Below, one piece after another: positions 34,531-42,390 of a DNA stretch of 64,000 nucleotides; the stretch's first letter is position 1; the number at the start of each line of letters is the position of its first letter. This DNA is from Hyphomicrobiaceae bacterium (GTDB lineage Bacteria; Pseudomonadota; Alphaproteobacteria; Rhizobiales; Hyphomicrobiaceae), in assembly GCA_020638035.1 (NCBI GenBank), contig JACKJI010000003.1:1-64000 (forward strand), read 5' to 3'. The position numbers and the translations under genes were made by a program. A model generated the notes under the pieces. It ran no database searches. It saw nothing but the letters and a program-made list of their open reading frames with translations, and had not been told where the DNA came from.

Positions 34531-35484
34531 ATGGACGTAGCAGTCAAGTCGCCGAAGAAGGCCAAAACGGTCGCCGGCTCGGGGAGCGGCACCGACAAGA
34601 AGACGGTTAGCCGAATTAAGAAGGTCGGCATCATCGGTGCCGGTCAGATGGGCAATGGCATCGCCCATGTGATCGCGCTTGCGGGCTATGACGTCGCCCT
34701 CAACGACCTGAAGAAAGAGGCGGTCGAGCGCGCCCTGGTCACGATCGAGAAGAATTTGGGTCGGCAGGTGTCGAAGGGCATGATCGCGGATGGGGATCGC
34801 GATCGGACCATGAAGCGGATCAGCTTTGCCCCGGACTACACCGCACTCGGTGATTGTGATCTCGTCATCGAGGCGGCAACCGAGGACGAGAGCATCAAGC
34901 GCAAGATCTTCACCGATCTTTGCCCATATCTGAAGAGCGACGCAATTCTCGCCACCAATACCTCGTCGATCTCGATCACGCGCCTCGCATCGACGACGGA
35001 CCGGCCCGAGCATTTCATCGGCATGCACTTCATGAATCCCGTGCCGCTGATGGAACTCGTCGAGTTGATCCGCGGTATCGCCACGGAAGACGAGACGTTC
35101 GGCGTCGCCAGGGACTTCGTGCACAGCCTCGACAAGCGCACGGCGGTGAGCGAGGACTTCCCGGCATTCATCGTCAATCGCATCCTGCTGCCGATGATCA
35201 ACGAGGCGGTCTACACGCTCTATGAAGGCGTCGGCACGGTCGAATCGATCGACAAGGCGATGAAGCTTGGCGCGCACCACCCGATGGGTCCGCTGGAGCT
35301 TGCCGACTTCATCGGTCTGGACACCTGTCTTTCGGTGATGCAGGTGCTCTATGAGGGTCTTGCCGATTCCAAGTATCGCCCATGCCCGCTGCTCGTGAAA
35401 TACGTCGAAGCCGGCTGGCTCGGTCGCAAGACGAAGCGCGGCTTCTACGACTACCGTGGCGAAGTGCCGGTGCCGACGCGCTAG
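34531..35484 (+). CDS. 3-hydroxybutyryl-CoA dehydrogenase
   Basis: The 317-residue enzyme interconverts 3-hydroxyacyl-CoA and acetoacetyl-CoA with NAD(P). A Lys/Ser-rich leader of about 28 residues precedes the nucleotide-binding VGIIGAGQMGNGIAHVIALAG (from about residue 32). Then come ATNTSSISIT, the catalytic His in GMHFMNPVP, VSEDFPAFIVNRIL, and the C-terminal domain with HHPMGPLELADFIGLDT and KTKRGFYDY. Position after etfBA fits butyrate, PHB or fatty-acid oxidation feeding electrons to ETF. The ATG at 34531 has AGAAGGA upstream. Confidence 0.95.
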   Translation: MDVAVKSPKKAKTVAGSGSGTDKKTVSRIKKVGIIGAGQMGNGIAHVIALAGYDVALNDLKKEAVERALVTIEKNLGRQVSKGMIADGDRDRTMKRISFAPDYTALGDCDLVIEAATEDESIKRKIFTDLCPYLKSDAILATNTSSISITRLASTTDRPEHFIGMHFMNPVPLMELVELIRGIATEDETFGVARDFVHSLDKRTAVSEDFPAFIVNRILLPMINEAVYTLYEGVGTVESIDKAMKLGAHHPMGPLELADFIGLDTCLSVMQVLYEGLADSKYRPCPLLVKYVEAGWLGRKTKRGFYDYRGEVPVPTR

Positions 35485-35536
35485 AGCCTGAGCCAAGCGA
35501 AAGCGCTCACCGGGCGGCATGGCCGCAGGAAAACGG

Positions 35537-35568
35537 AACGGACGCTCTCACCGAGCGTCCGTTTTGCT
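35537..35568 (+). terminator. Rho-independent terminator of the etfBA-hbd unit
   Basis: AACGGACGCTC (35537-35547) and GAGCGTCCGTT (35553-35563) form a perfect 11-bp stem with a five-base loop, followed by TTGCTAT. It lies about 55 bases after the hbd stop. Confidence 0.8.
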
Positions 35569-35641
35569 ATCTGGATCATGGTCCCGCATACTTGCCCGTC
35601 GCGATTTGGCGCCGGAGCGACTGAGGCGGAAAGGACGCGTC

Positions 35642-36664
35642 TTGAGCTATGACCTCTATCTGTTTCCGCGCGGGGCGGCGTCTCGCGCTGACTTCGAGCG
35701 CTACTTCGGCGGACGGCGCCGCTACACGCTCGATGGGGACGGTGGTGCAGCCTACGAAAATCCTGCAACCGGGGTCTATTTCTCGTTTTCGTATTTACCG
35801 CCAGCAAGCGCGGCCGACATTGCTGCCGAGATAGAGGCAACGCCCGAATATGCCGATGATGTGGAGTGGCGCGCGCATCGAGAAAGCGCCTCCATACTGT
35901 TCAACATGAACTACTGTCGCCCGCATGTGTTTGGCGTCGAGGCGGTCGATGAAGTCGCCGCGGTGGTCGAGGCACTTCATTGCGATATCGAGGACGATCA
36001 GATCGACGGCATGGGTCGGGGGCCATTCACGCGCGATGGATTTCTGCAGGGATGGAATGCAGGCAACCGTCTAGGATACCGGATCTTCCGGCTGGACGCG
36101 CCGGAAGCGGCCGGTGCGGCTGAGCTACAGGGTGCAGCGGAGCAGCATGGGATGTTGATTGCACCCTCGCAGCGCATTGCCGACGTGTGGGTCTGGAATT
36201 CGAGAATCGAGCAGGTGCAGGATCTGCTGGCACAACGCGGCCTTGATGTCTTTGTGCCCCGCGTGAGCTGGGGCCGGGCGGCACGATCGGGTGATGTGAT
36301 CACGTTCGCGGTGTGGGGGCCGGATATCCCGACAGTCATGCCCAATGAGGCCAGTCACGTGCTTGTGACTCTGGGCGCGAAGCCTTCCGGTCTGCTCGCG
36401 CGTCTGGGATTGGGTCGGCGCAAAGACGCGCAGCGATGCTTGCTGGTTGATCGCGTAAGGCTCCTGGCCATGGCTCCGGTGGAGCGGGTCAAGGCTGGCG
36501 GGCGCGTAATCGAATATTGCCCGGTCGGCGGTGGCGCATTCGACGATGCTTTCTATGCCGGCTTGAGCCGCGGCATGCCGGCCGACGATCCCCAATCCCT
36601 TCTGCGCATTGTGTCATCGGGTGGCGTGCTCGACGCGGATATCTTCGAAGCTTTGGCGCCATGA
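35642..36664 (+). CDS. Hypothetical soluble protein, two-domain
   Basis: The 340-residue protein is soluble, with no signal peptide. It begins SYDLYLFPRGAASRADFERYF and contains YENPATGVYFSFSY and SILFNMNYCRPHVFGVEA in the first half. The second half has WVWNSRIEQVQDLLAQRGLDVFVPR and PVERVKAGGRVIEYCPVGG. Proteins of this type occur in scattered bacteria as hypothetical; no function is known to me. The likely start is a TTG at 35642, seven bases after AAAGGA; no ATG lies near this position in frame. The gene stands alone after the hbd terminator. Confidence 0.72.
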   Translation: MSYDLYLFPRGAASRADFERYFGGRRRYTLDGDGGAAYENPATGVYFSFSYLPPASAADIAAEIEATPEYADDVEWRAHRESASILFNMNYCRPHVFGVEAVDEVAAVVEALHCDIEDDQIDGMGRGPFTRDGFLQGWNAGNRLGYRIFRLDAPEAAGAAELQGAAEQHGMLIAPSQRIADVWVWNSRIEQVQDLLAQRGLDVFVPRVSWGRAARSGDVITFAVWGPDIPTVMPNEASHVLVTLGAKPSGLLARLGLGRRKDAQRCLLVDRVRLLAMAPVERVKAGGRVIEYCPVGGGAFDDAFYAGLSRGMPADDPQSLLRIVSSGGVLDADIFEALAP

Positions 36665-36790
36665 CATGGCCTCAGCGTGAGCGTCAGGACCGCAGCACCA
36701 CTAGCGGGAACTTGTACTTGCGAGGGGGACGGCGCGTGATAGCGTGCGTCGCGTCGACGGTGGCGCATGACACAGCAGGGTGAGGTTGGC

Positions 36791-37561
36791 ATGGCGGGCA
36801 GCAGCGCAGGCAAGGTCGCGGTCGTGACCGGAGCAGGTTCGGGGATCGGCAGGGCGGTTGCACTGGCGTTCCAGGCGGACGGCTACAACGTGTCGCTGGC
36901 CGGCCGTCGCATAGCCGAACTCGAAGCCACCAAGGCGCTGGCGGTCGCAGGCGGCGGAGAGATGCTCGCACAGGCGTGCGATGTCGCCGATGCGCTGCAG
37001 GTGAAGAGCCTGTTCAAGGCGACGGTGCAGGCATTTGGGCGCGTCGATGTGCTGTTCAACAACGCCGGCATATTCGCGCCACCGGTGCCGCTCGAGGATC
37101 TGCCCGTGGAGACATGGCGACAGGTGGTCGACGTCAATCTGACGGGTGTATTTCTGTGCTGCCAGGAGGCCATCCGGATCATGAAAAAGCAGACGCCAAA
37201 GGGCGGACGCATCATCAACAACGGGTCGATCTCGGCGCATGTGCCGCGGCCGCTGTCGGCGTCCTACACGACGACGAAGCATGCGATCACCGGCCTCACG
37301 AAGTCGATTGCGCTCGACGGACGCGGACATGACATCGCCTGCGGCCAGATCGATATCGGCAATGCGATGACGGTGATGACGGAACCGATGGCGCGCGGTC
37401 ACGGCGCCCTGCAGGCCGATGGGACGCGCAAGGTGGAGCCGCGCATGGACGTTTCGCACGTGGCAAGCGCAGTGCTTTACATGGCAAGCCTTCCACTCGA
37501 CACGAATGTGTTGTCGATGACGATCAAGGCGACCGAGATGCCGTTCGAAGGGCGCGGTTGA
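36791..37561 (+). CDS. Short-chain dehydrogenase/reductase
   Basis: The 256-residue protein is a classical SDR with TGAGSGIG at residues 13-20, a basic SLAGRRI after the second strand (suggesting NADP preference), NNAG, NNGSISAHVPRP with the active Ser, and YTTTKHA with the Tyr and Lys. The C-terminus lacks the usual GxxxxVDGG motif and ends KATEMPFEGRG. The ATG at 36791 was chosen because GTGAGG lies nine bases upstream; an ATG at 36767 would add eight residues. A VOC-fold gene follows after 36 bases, probably in one operon. The substrate is unknown. Confidence 0.9.
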   Translation: MAGSSAGKVAVVTGAGSGIGRAVALAFQADGYNVSLAGRRIAELEATKALAVAGGGEMLAQACDVADALQVKSLFKATVQAFGRVDVLFNNAGIFAPPVPLEDLPVETWRQVVDVNLTGVFLCCQEAIRIMKKQTPKGGRIINNGSISAHVPRPLSASYTTTKHAITGLTKSIALDGRGHDIACGQIDIGNAMTVMTEPMARGHGALQADGTRKVEPRMDVSHVASAVLYMASLPLDTNVLSMTIKATEMPFEGRG

Positions 37562-37597
37562 CGGGCGGGCGCGATTTATTGTGCAGGAGAACGGGAA

Positions 37598-38125
37598 ATG
37601 GAAAGCCATTCTGGCGAGGGCGGGCCGGGAGCGGACGCATTGATCGATCCGGGCGCACGCATTGGGCACGTCCATCTCAAGGTGTCGGATCTGGAGCGAT
37701 CGATCGACTTCTACTGCAACGTTCTGGGGTTCACCCTGACGCAGCGCTACGGGTCGGATGCCGCCTTTGTCGCCGCGGGCGGATATCATCACCACATCGG
37801 GCTCAACACGTGGACGAGCAAGGGCGGGCTGCCTGCACCGCGCGGGACGACGGGACTGTTCCACGTGGCGATCGTCTATCCGTCGCGGCGCGCGCTGGCG
37901 GAGGCCGTTTCGCGCGTGATCACAGCGGGAGTTTCGCTCCAAGGGGCAAGCGACCATGGAGTGAGCGAGGCCGTCTACCTGTCCGATCCGGACGGCAATG
38001 GCATTGAACTTTATCGTGACCGGCCACAACAGGAGTGGCCACGCGCGGATGACGGCTCGCTCGCCATGACGACGGAGCGGCTCGATCTTCGGCGCTTGCT
38101 GGCCGAACTCGACACGCCGGCTTGA
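37598..38125 (+). CDS. VOC superfamily protein, extradiol-dioxygenase/glyoxalase type
   Basis: The 175-residue protein has two VOC half-modules: IGHVHLKVSDLERSIDFYCN (from residue 22) and FHVAIVYPSRRALAEAV, with SDPDGNGIELYRDRP near the end. HVHLKV, HHHIGLNTW and the Glu of GIELY could supply metal ligands, as in catechol-2,3-dioxygenase-like CatE proteins. The reaction is not determined. A CAGGAG lies about 11 bases before the ATG. It probably acts in the same catabolic or detoxifying step as the adjacent SDR. Confidence 0.85.
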   Translation: MESHSGEGGPGADALIDPGARIGHVHLKVSDLERSIDFYCNVLGFTLTQRYGSDAAFVAAGGYHHHIGLNTWTSKGGLPAPRGTTGLFHVAIVYPSRRALAEAVSRVITAGVSLQGASDHGVSEAVYLSDPDGNGIELYRDRPQQEWPRADDGSLAMTTERLDLRRLLAELDTPA

Positions 38126-38144
38126 AGCGGCATGACGCTTCGGA

Positions 38145-38558
38145 TTAGTCCGCGGCATCCTCGTCGCTGACGTAGCGGAGCGTCATGTCGCGCAAGGTGA
38201 CGATGCCCTTGAGTTCGCTCTTGTCGATGACGAGCGCACGGCCTGACTGAAGGCGCGTCAACAGCCGCACGGCATAGCGGAGCACCATGCGCCCTTCCAG
38301 CGTCAGCACCGGCTTGGTCATGACCTCGTAGACGCTGACGCGGTCAGGTGAACGATTCTGGCCGATCACCTTCTCGGCAATGTCGCGCACGGTGATGAGG
38401 CCGTACTCGTCGTCGTGGTCGCGCCGGTCGATGACGAGCGAGCTGAGCCCCTTGTCCTTCATCGTGTTGAGCGCCTGTCGGATCGTGGCAAGCCCGTCGA
38501 TCAGCGTCGGGTCGGGCGTCATGACGTCGGTAACGCGCGTCGGGCTCTTCTCGCTCAT
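38145..38558 (-). CDS. CBS domain-pair protein
   Basis: The 137-residue protein is a stand-alone Bateman module made of two CBS motifs: VTDVMTPDPTLIDGLATIRQ (residues 8-27) and VYEVMTKPVLTLEGRMVLRYA. The adenosine-binding style segments LSSLVIDRRD and GRALVIDKSELKGIVTLRD follow each. CBS pairs sense AMP, ATP, SAM or similar ligands and regulate a partner. Its ATG overlaps the stop of the upstream P-II-like gene (ATGA), so it is the last of four coupled genes. A role as ligand sensor for the DUF1538 membrane pair is inference from context. Confidence 0.9.
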   Translation of the reverse strand: MSEKSPTRVTDVMTPDPTLIDGLATIRQALNTMKDKGLSSLVIDRRDHDDEYGLITVRDIAEKVIGQNRSPDRVSVYEVMTKPVLTLEGRMVLRYAVRLLTRLQSGRALVIDKSELKGIVTLRDMTLRYVSDEDAAD

Positions 38559-38905
38559 AGCTTGTCTCCGATTTCAGTGCGGATTTTTGTGATCTGCGAT
38601 CCCATGCCGATCGCATCCTCGATGTCGACCTGGAAGGCGAGGCCGGCGCCGACCTCCTCGTCGAAGCGTCCCTTCCGGGCGATGGCCTCAAGGATGGCCC
38701 GGCTCAGATGCTCCTCAACGATCAGCATGACAATGTCGCGTTGCCCCTCCAGCGTCAGGCCGAGGAACGTCTTGGCCGGCTGCAACCCCTCGCCGCGCGC
38801 GCTGGTGATGACAGTGCATCCCGTCGCGCCAGCTTCGCGCGCCGTCTCCACGACCATGTCGGACTTGTCTTCGTCGATCATGACGATGATGAGCTTGAAC
38901 TTCAT
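38555..38905 (-). CDS. P-II family signalling protein (divergent)
   Basis: The 116-residue protein has the P-II ferredoxin-like fold pattern: KFKLIIVMIDEDKSDMVVETAREAG at the start, GCTVITSARGEG, then DIVMLIVEEHLSRAILEAI and a late AFQVDIEDAIGM. The T-loop region between about residues 38 and 55 is short and lacks the Tyr that GlnB/GlnK carry for uridylylation, so it is not a canonical nitrogen regulator. P-II-like proteins of this kind usually bind a nucleotide and gate a neighbouring membrane protein. Both its ends overlap neighbours by four bases, coupling it to the upstream DUF1538 gene and the downstream CBS gene. Confidence 0.85.
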   Translation of the reverse strand: MKFKLIIVMIDEDKSDMVVETAREAGATGCTVITSARGEGLQPAKTFLGLTLEGQRDIVMLIVEEHLSRAILEAIARKGRFDEEVGAGLAFQVDIEDAIGMGSQITKIRTEIGDKL

Positions 38906-39741
38906 CGGTCTGCTCCGGTCTTGGTTTCTCTGGGGCGGGAGGCGGCGTGGCGCCCGGCGATTGGCGCGGCGGTCCACCATTGCGTGAGCTGGGCGTATCC
39001 CATGACGGTGATCATCGGAAAGAGGCTCGCCAGCGCGATCAGCCCGAAGCCGTCGAGCAGGGGGCTGCGGCCGGGGACGGTCGAGGCGAGGCCGAGCCCG
39101 AGCGCTGCGACGAGCGGCACTGTGACGGTCGAAGTGGTGACGCCACCGGAATCGTAGGCGAGCGGCACGATGGAGCGCGGAGCATACATCGTCTGAACAA
39201 TGACGAGAGCGTAACCGACGATCATATAGAGAAAGAGTGGTGTGCCGGTGACGATGCGGAACGCACCGACGGCAAGACTCAAGGCGACGCCGATCGCGAC
39301 GGCGACGCGCAGGCCGGTAGCGCCGAGCGTACCGCCTGATACGTCGCGCGCCTTGATGGCGACGGCGATGAGCGAGGGTTCTGCGATGGTGGTGGCGAAG
39401 CCGACAGCGAAAGCAAACAGGTAGATCCAGTAGTAGTCCGCCCACCCGAGCGCCGCGGTCGTGGTGGCGCCGGGGCCGACGAGAAAGGCCGGATCGGTCA
39501 ACTGGCGGGCCATGGACTTGCCGAGCGGAAACAACGCTTCCTCAAGACCAACAAGGAAAAAGGACAGGCCGATGATGACGTAGACGACGCCGATCAGGAC
39601 GCGGCCGAGATTGGGAATGGGCTGGCGCAGCACGATGGTCTGGAACAGAACGAGGACCGCTGCGATCGGCAGCACGTCGAGAAGGGTGCTGGTGAAAGCC
39701 TGCCGCGCAAGATCGAGCGTGTGCCAGATGGTGCCTGTCAT
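38902..39741 (-). CDS. DUF1538 membrane protein, second subunit
   Basis: The 279-residue protein has about seven hydrophobic segments. Typical stretches are LPIAAVLVLFQTIVLRQPIPN (about residues 20-40), FFLVGLEEALFPLGKSMA, AFAVGFATTIAEPSLIAVAIKA, AYDSGGVTTST, and GRSPLLDGFGLIALASLFPM. DUF1538 proteins are inner-membrane proteins of unknown function; the AEPSL and DSGGVTT signatures look like a transport core. The C-terminus is basic and cytosolic. It is the second of two paralogous genes, joined to both neighbours by ATGA overlaps. Many homologues elsewhere are single polypeptides with two such halves. Confidence 0.88.
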   Translation of the reverse strand: MTGTIWHTLDLARQAFTSTLLDVLPIAAVLVLFQTIVLRQPIPNLGRVLIGVVYVIIGLSFFLVGLEEALFPLGKSMARQLTDPAFLVGPGATTTAALGWADYYWIYLFAFAVGFATTIAEPSLIAVAIKARDVSGGTLGATGLRVAVAIGVALSLAVGAFRIVTGTPLFLYMIVGYALVIVQTMYAPRSIVPLAYDSGGVTTSTVTVPLVAALGLGLASTVPGRSPLLDGFGLIALASLFPMITVMGYAQLTQWWTAAPIAGRHAASRPRETKTGADR

Positions 39742-40475
39742 GAGAAGATCCCGAACAGCAGGACGAAAATGATCGGGGCGAGCGAGGCGAAGGCAATGAG
39801 CCCGAAACCGTCGACAAGCGGACTGCGGCCACGGATCACTGTAGCGAGGCCGATGCCAAGCGCGGTGACGAGTGGCACCGTAATGGTCGACGTCGTGACG
39901 CCACCGGAATCGTAGGCGATGCCGATGATCTCGGGCGGCGAGATGGCGGTGAGCGCGACGACGATGACGTAGCCGCCGATGATGAGCCAGTGGATCGGCC
40001 ATCCTTTCAGGATGCGCAGAACGCCGATCATGATGGAGACGCCGACCGAGACGGCCACGGTGTAGCGCAGCATCAGTGCATAGGTGGCGGTGACGGCGGC
40101 GTCACCGGCAATGGCGCCGGCAGCCGCCATGGTGCGGGCGGCCTCCGCGGAAACGGCGATCAGCGCCGGTTCGGCGACCGTGGTGCCGAAACCAAGTCCG
40201 AAGGAGAACAGCATCAACCAGAACAGGCTGCCCTTGCGGGCAAACGCGCCGGCCAGCGATTCTCCGAGCGGAAAGAGCGCCATCTCAAGCCCCTGGATGA
40301 AAAGCGCAAGACCCAGCATGACGAACACGAGGCCGACGACGACACTGCCGAGATCGGGAAACGGCTGGCGCAGAACGACGATCTGGAAGAACGCGATGAT
40401 GATGACGATCGGCGCAAGATCGCGCAGTGTGCCGAGCACAAGGCGCAGGAAGTAGAAAAAGCCGCTCGTCATCAT
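39738..40475 (-). CDS. DUF1538 membrane protein, first subunit
   Basis: The 245-residue protein parallels the downstream paralogue along its length: IVIIIAFFQIVVLRQPFPD, FIQGLEMALFPLGESLAG, SFGLGFGTTVAEPALIAVSAEA, AYDSGGVTTST and GRSPLVDGFGLIAFASLAPI. It has about seven membrane segments and almost no soluble domain. The start is one of two adjacent ATG codons at 40475 and 40472, after GGGAAA. It is the first gene of the DUF1538-DUF1538-P-II-CBS operon. Transport of a small ion or solute under nucleotide control is inferred, not shown. Confidence 0.88.
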   Translation of the reverse strand: MMTSGFFYFLRLVLGTLRDLAPIVIIIAFFQIVVLRQPFPDLGSVVVGLVFVMLGLALFIQGLEMALFPLGESLAGAFARKGSLFWLMLFSFGLGFGTTVAEPALIAVSAEAARTMAAAGAIAGDAAVTATYALMLRYTVAVSVGVSIMIGVLRILKGWPIHWLIIGGYVIVVALTAISPPEIIGIAYDSGGVTTSTITVPLVTALGIGLATVIRGRSPLVDGFGLIAFASLAPIIFVLLFGIFS

Positions 40476-40638
40476 TTTCCCAGAGCATGTGTCGGCAGGG
40501 CGGGTGCGGTGCGAGTGCGGTTCGCAAGCGGCAATGGTTAGGCGAAGTGCCATCCCATGATGGACGCAGGGCAACACGAGCGCCATTGCGGCACGTCAAA
40601 ATCCAGTGGACGAGACCCCGCGTGTGCCCAAGTGTTCC

Positions 40639-41376
40639 TCAGCCCGGAACAGCATCGGGTGCGAGGGATCTGAGGAACCCTGCCAGATCCTCTGTCATAT
40701 GGTGGACGTGCACGGGCGGGTGCGTCCAGGTCCTGATCCGCGCCTGGGCCGGATGGTCCATATAGTTCGAATGCACGAGCACCGTCGTCATACCGAGATC
40801 GTGCGCGGCGACGAGATTGTGCGGCATATCCTCGAACATGGCGGCCTCGGTGGGCGTCACGCCATGCGCGCCGATCATGCGGTCATAGGCCTCGTGCTGT
40901 TCCTTCGGAATGAATCCCGTGGTGACGATGTCGCAGATGTCCTCGAACAGGTGCAGCACGCCGAGCTTGCCGGCGACGTTCTCGGCATGTCGGCGCGATC
41001 CGGCGGTGAAAATGAGCTTGCGGCCGGGCAGAGCGGCGATTGCCGCGGCGAGTTCGGGATGCTCGGGCACCGGCGACAGGTCGATGTCGTGGACGTATTC
41101 GAGAAAGGCGGTCGGCTCCATTTTGTGCTCGATCATGAGACCGGCGAGCGTCGTGCCATATCGGCGATAGTAGTCCTTCTGCAGGTAGCGAGCGTGCGTG
41201 TAGGGAATGCCCAGGTAACGCTCGATGAACTCGCCCATGCGGTGATCGACCTGGGCGAACAGATTGCAGTCGGCGGGATAGAGAGTGTTGTCGAGATCGA
41301 ACAGCCACGCGCGCGTTCTCTCGAAGCCGGGCCGGAGGTTGCTGTTCGCGTCGCTGGTGTCGGGTGGCGTGGACAT
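40639..41376 (-). CDS. HAD-family pyrimidine 5-nucleotidase
   Basis: The 245-residue protein is a HAD hydrolase of the SDT1/PhnB-like nucleotidase group. It has the catalytic FDLDNTLYPADCNLFAQVD (Asp pair in motif I, residues 26-28), a helical cap with QKDYYRRYGTTLAGL, motif II in LIFTAGSRRHAEN, a Lys in FIPKEQ, and motif IV EDMPHNL. Such enzymes dephosphorylate UMP/CMP-type nucleotides or related phosphates. The ATG at 41376 suits the family; an ATG at 41406 would add ten residues. It lies 163 bases downstream of nothing on its strand and ends before the DUF1538 operon begins. Confidence 0.88.
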   Translation of the reverse strand: MSTPPDTSDANSNLRPGFERTRAWLFDLDNTLYPADCNLFAQVDHRMGEFIERYLGIPYTHARYLQKDYYRRYGTTLAGLMIEHKMEPTAFLEYVHDIDLSPVPEHPELAAAIAALPGRKLIFTAGSRRHAENVAGKLGVLHLFEDICDIVTTGFIPKEQHEAYDRMIGAHGVTPTEAAMFEDMPHNLVAAHDLGMTTVLVHSNYMDHPAQARIRTWTHPPVHVHHMTEDLAGFLRSLAPDAVPG

Positions 41377-41572
41377 GGGCCTATTATAGTCCGTCTGTAG
41401 CGACATTTCTGCCCGTCGGAATGATGCCGAACCGGCCTGCGCCGTGACGTCGGACGTGCGGCGGTTTGCAGTCTGACGATCTCGGCGGATTTGCGCTATC
41501 GGATAGCAGACACGGACAACACTGGACCATCCCAGATTTGGGAGTTCGATCCTGTGACAGGGAGATACGGAA

Positions 41573-42013
41573 ATGAGCGATGCGCAGAACGGCGGCGGCC
41601 AACCGAAGAGCACAGGGCCGGACGCCATGCGCCCGGTGGCACACGAGTCGATCACCGAACAGCAGATCTCCAATCTGGTCGAGACATTCTACGACAAGGT
41701 CTGGGCGGACGAGCGCCTTGGTCCGATCTTCTCCGGGCGCATTGCCGATAAGCCGGCGCATCTCGCAAAGATGAAGGATTTCTGGTCGACAATGTTGCTG
41801 GGGACAGGGCGTTTCAATGGTCGACCCATGCCCAAGCATGTCGCGCTGAGCGAGGTGGTGGACGGCGACTTCGCCATCTGGCTCGGGCTGTTCCGTCCGG
41901 TGGCGCATGAGGCATTCGCTCCCGAGGCCGCGCAGATCGTCATTCGCACGGCCGAGCAGATCGCGCAGACATTCCGGCACGTCATGTTCGGCGGTATGGG
42001 CGGTCGCCCGTAG
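41573..42013 (+). CDS. Group III truncated hemoglobin
   Basis: The 146-residue protein has an N-terminal extension of about 25 residues and the trHb group III core: ITEQQISNLVETFYDKVWADERLGPIF, then HLAKMKDFWSTMLLGTGRFNGRPMPKH, in which the final His is the likely heme ligand. W in KDFW is the conserved aromatic of this group. Group III truncated hemoglobins bind oxygen or nitric oxide; their physiological role is unsettled. GGAGATACGGAA lies directly before the ATG. It stands alone, divergent from the HAD gene, with a terminator hairpin about 200 bases downstream. Confidence 0.92.
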   Translation: MSDAQNGGGQPKSTGPDAMRPVAHESITEQQISNLVETFYDKVWADERLGPIFSGRIADKPAHLAKMKDFWSTMLLGTGRFNGRPMPKHVALSEVVDGDFAIWLGLFRPVAHEAFAPEAAQIVIRTAEQIAQTFRHVMFGGMGGRP

Positions 42014-42056
42014 CGATCCGGCAGCGTGCCAAGGGTGTGAGGTCAAAAGCAACGTT

Positions 42057-42085
42057 GTCATGGTCGGGCTCGTCCCGACCATCCA
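42057..42085 (+). repeat. 29-bp intergenic repeat element, copy 1
   Basis: The element begins GTCATGGTCGGG and ends CCCGACCATCCA. It is itself a near palindrome (GGTCGGG / CCCGACC around a CTCGT centre). Elements of the form GTCATNCNCGGGCTTGTCCCG are widely dispersed in Hyphomicrobiales genomes. An inverted copy lies 75 bp downstream. Confidence 0.6.
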
Positions 42086-42160
42086 GGGTGCTGCTGCGGC
42101 GTAGCCGTAAGCGTTGCTCCTGCGGTGCCTTGGTCGCAGAGGCATTCCGATGTTGATGTC

Positions 42161-42189
42161 TGGGTCCTCGGGACAAGCCCGAGGATGAC
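42161..42189 (-). repeat. 29-bp intergenic repeat element, copy 2 (inverted)
   Basis: Read on the minus strand this is GTCATCCTCGGGCTTGTCCC followed by GAGGACCCA, the same consensus as the copy at 42057-42085. The arms CCTCGGG and CCCGAGG pair within the element. Confidence 0.6.
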
Positions 42190-42215
42190 AAATAAGAGGT
42201 CAGGGACAACGAAAT

Positions 42216-42247
42216 AGGGCGAGCGGGTTGGCTCGCCCTCTTATTTT
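42216..42247 (+). terminator. Rho-independent terminator downstream of the hemoglobin gene
   Basis: AGGGCGAGC (42216-42224) and GCTCGCCCT (42231-42239) form a perfect 9-bp stem with a GGGTTG loop, followed by CTTATTTT. The distance from the hemoglobin stop is about 200 bases, with the repeat elements in between. Confidence 0.7.
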
Positions 42248-42390
42248 GGGGCGCCGCCGTTTCACGCCGAAGCGTGGCCATCGGCCCGCCGCTTCGACGA
42301 CCGGAGCGCGTGCTACAAGAGCCTGATCGTCTGAGATGGAAACGCTTGGGCTTCCATCGAAGGCGTGAATCAGTCTCTCAAACAAGATCT

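Noticed and set aside
34360..35520. A 386-codon open frame on the minus strand
   Set aside because: Antisense to the hydroxybutyryl-CoA dehydrogenase gene; composition is that of a shadow frame.
36701..38158. A 485-codon open frame on the minus strand
   Set aside because: It is antisense to a good SDR gene and a VOC gene, and its product is Arg/His-rich and resembles no family; it is a by-product of high GC codon use.
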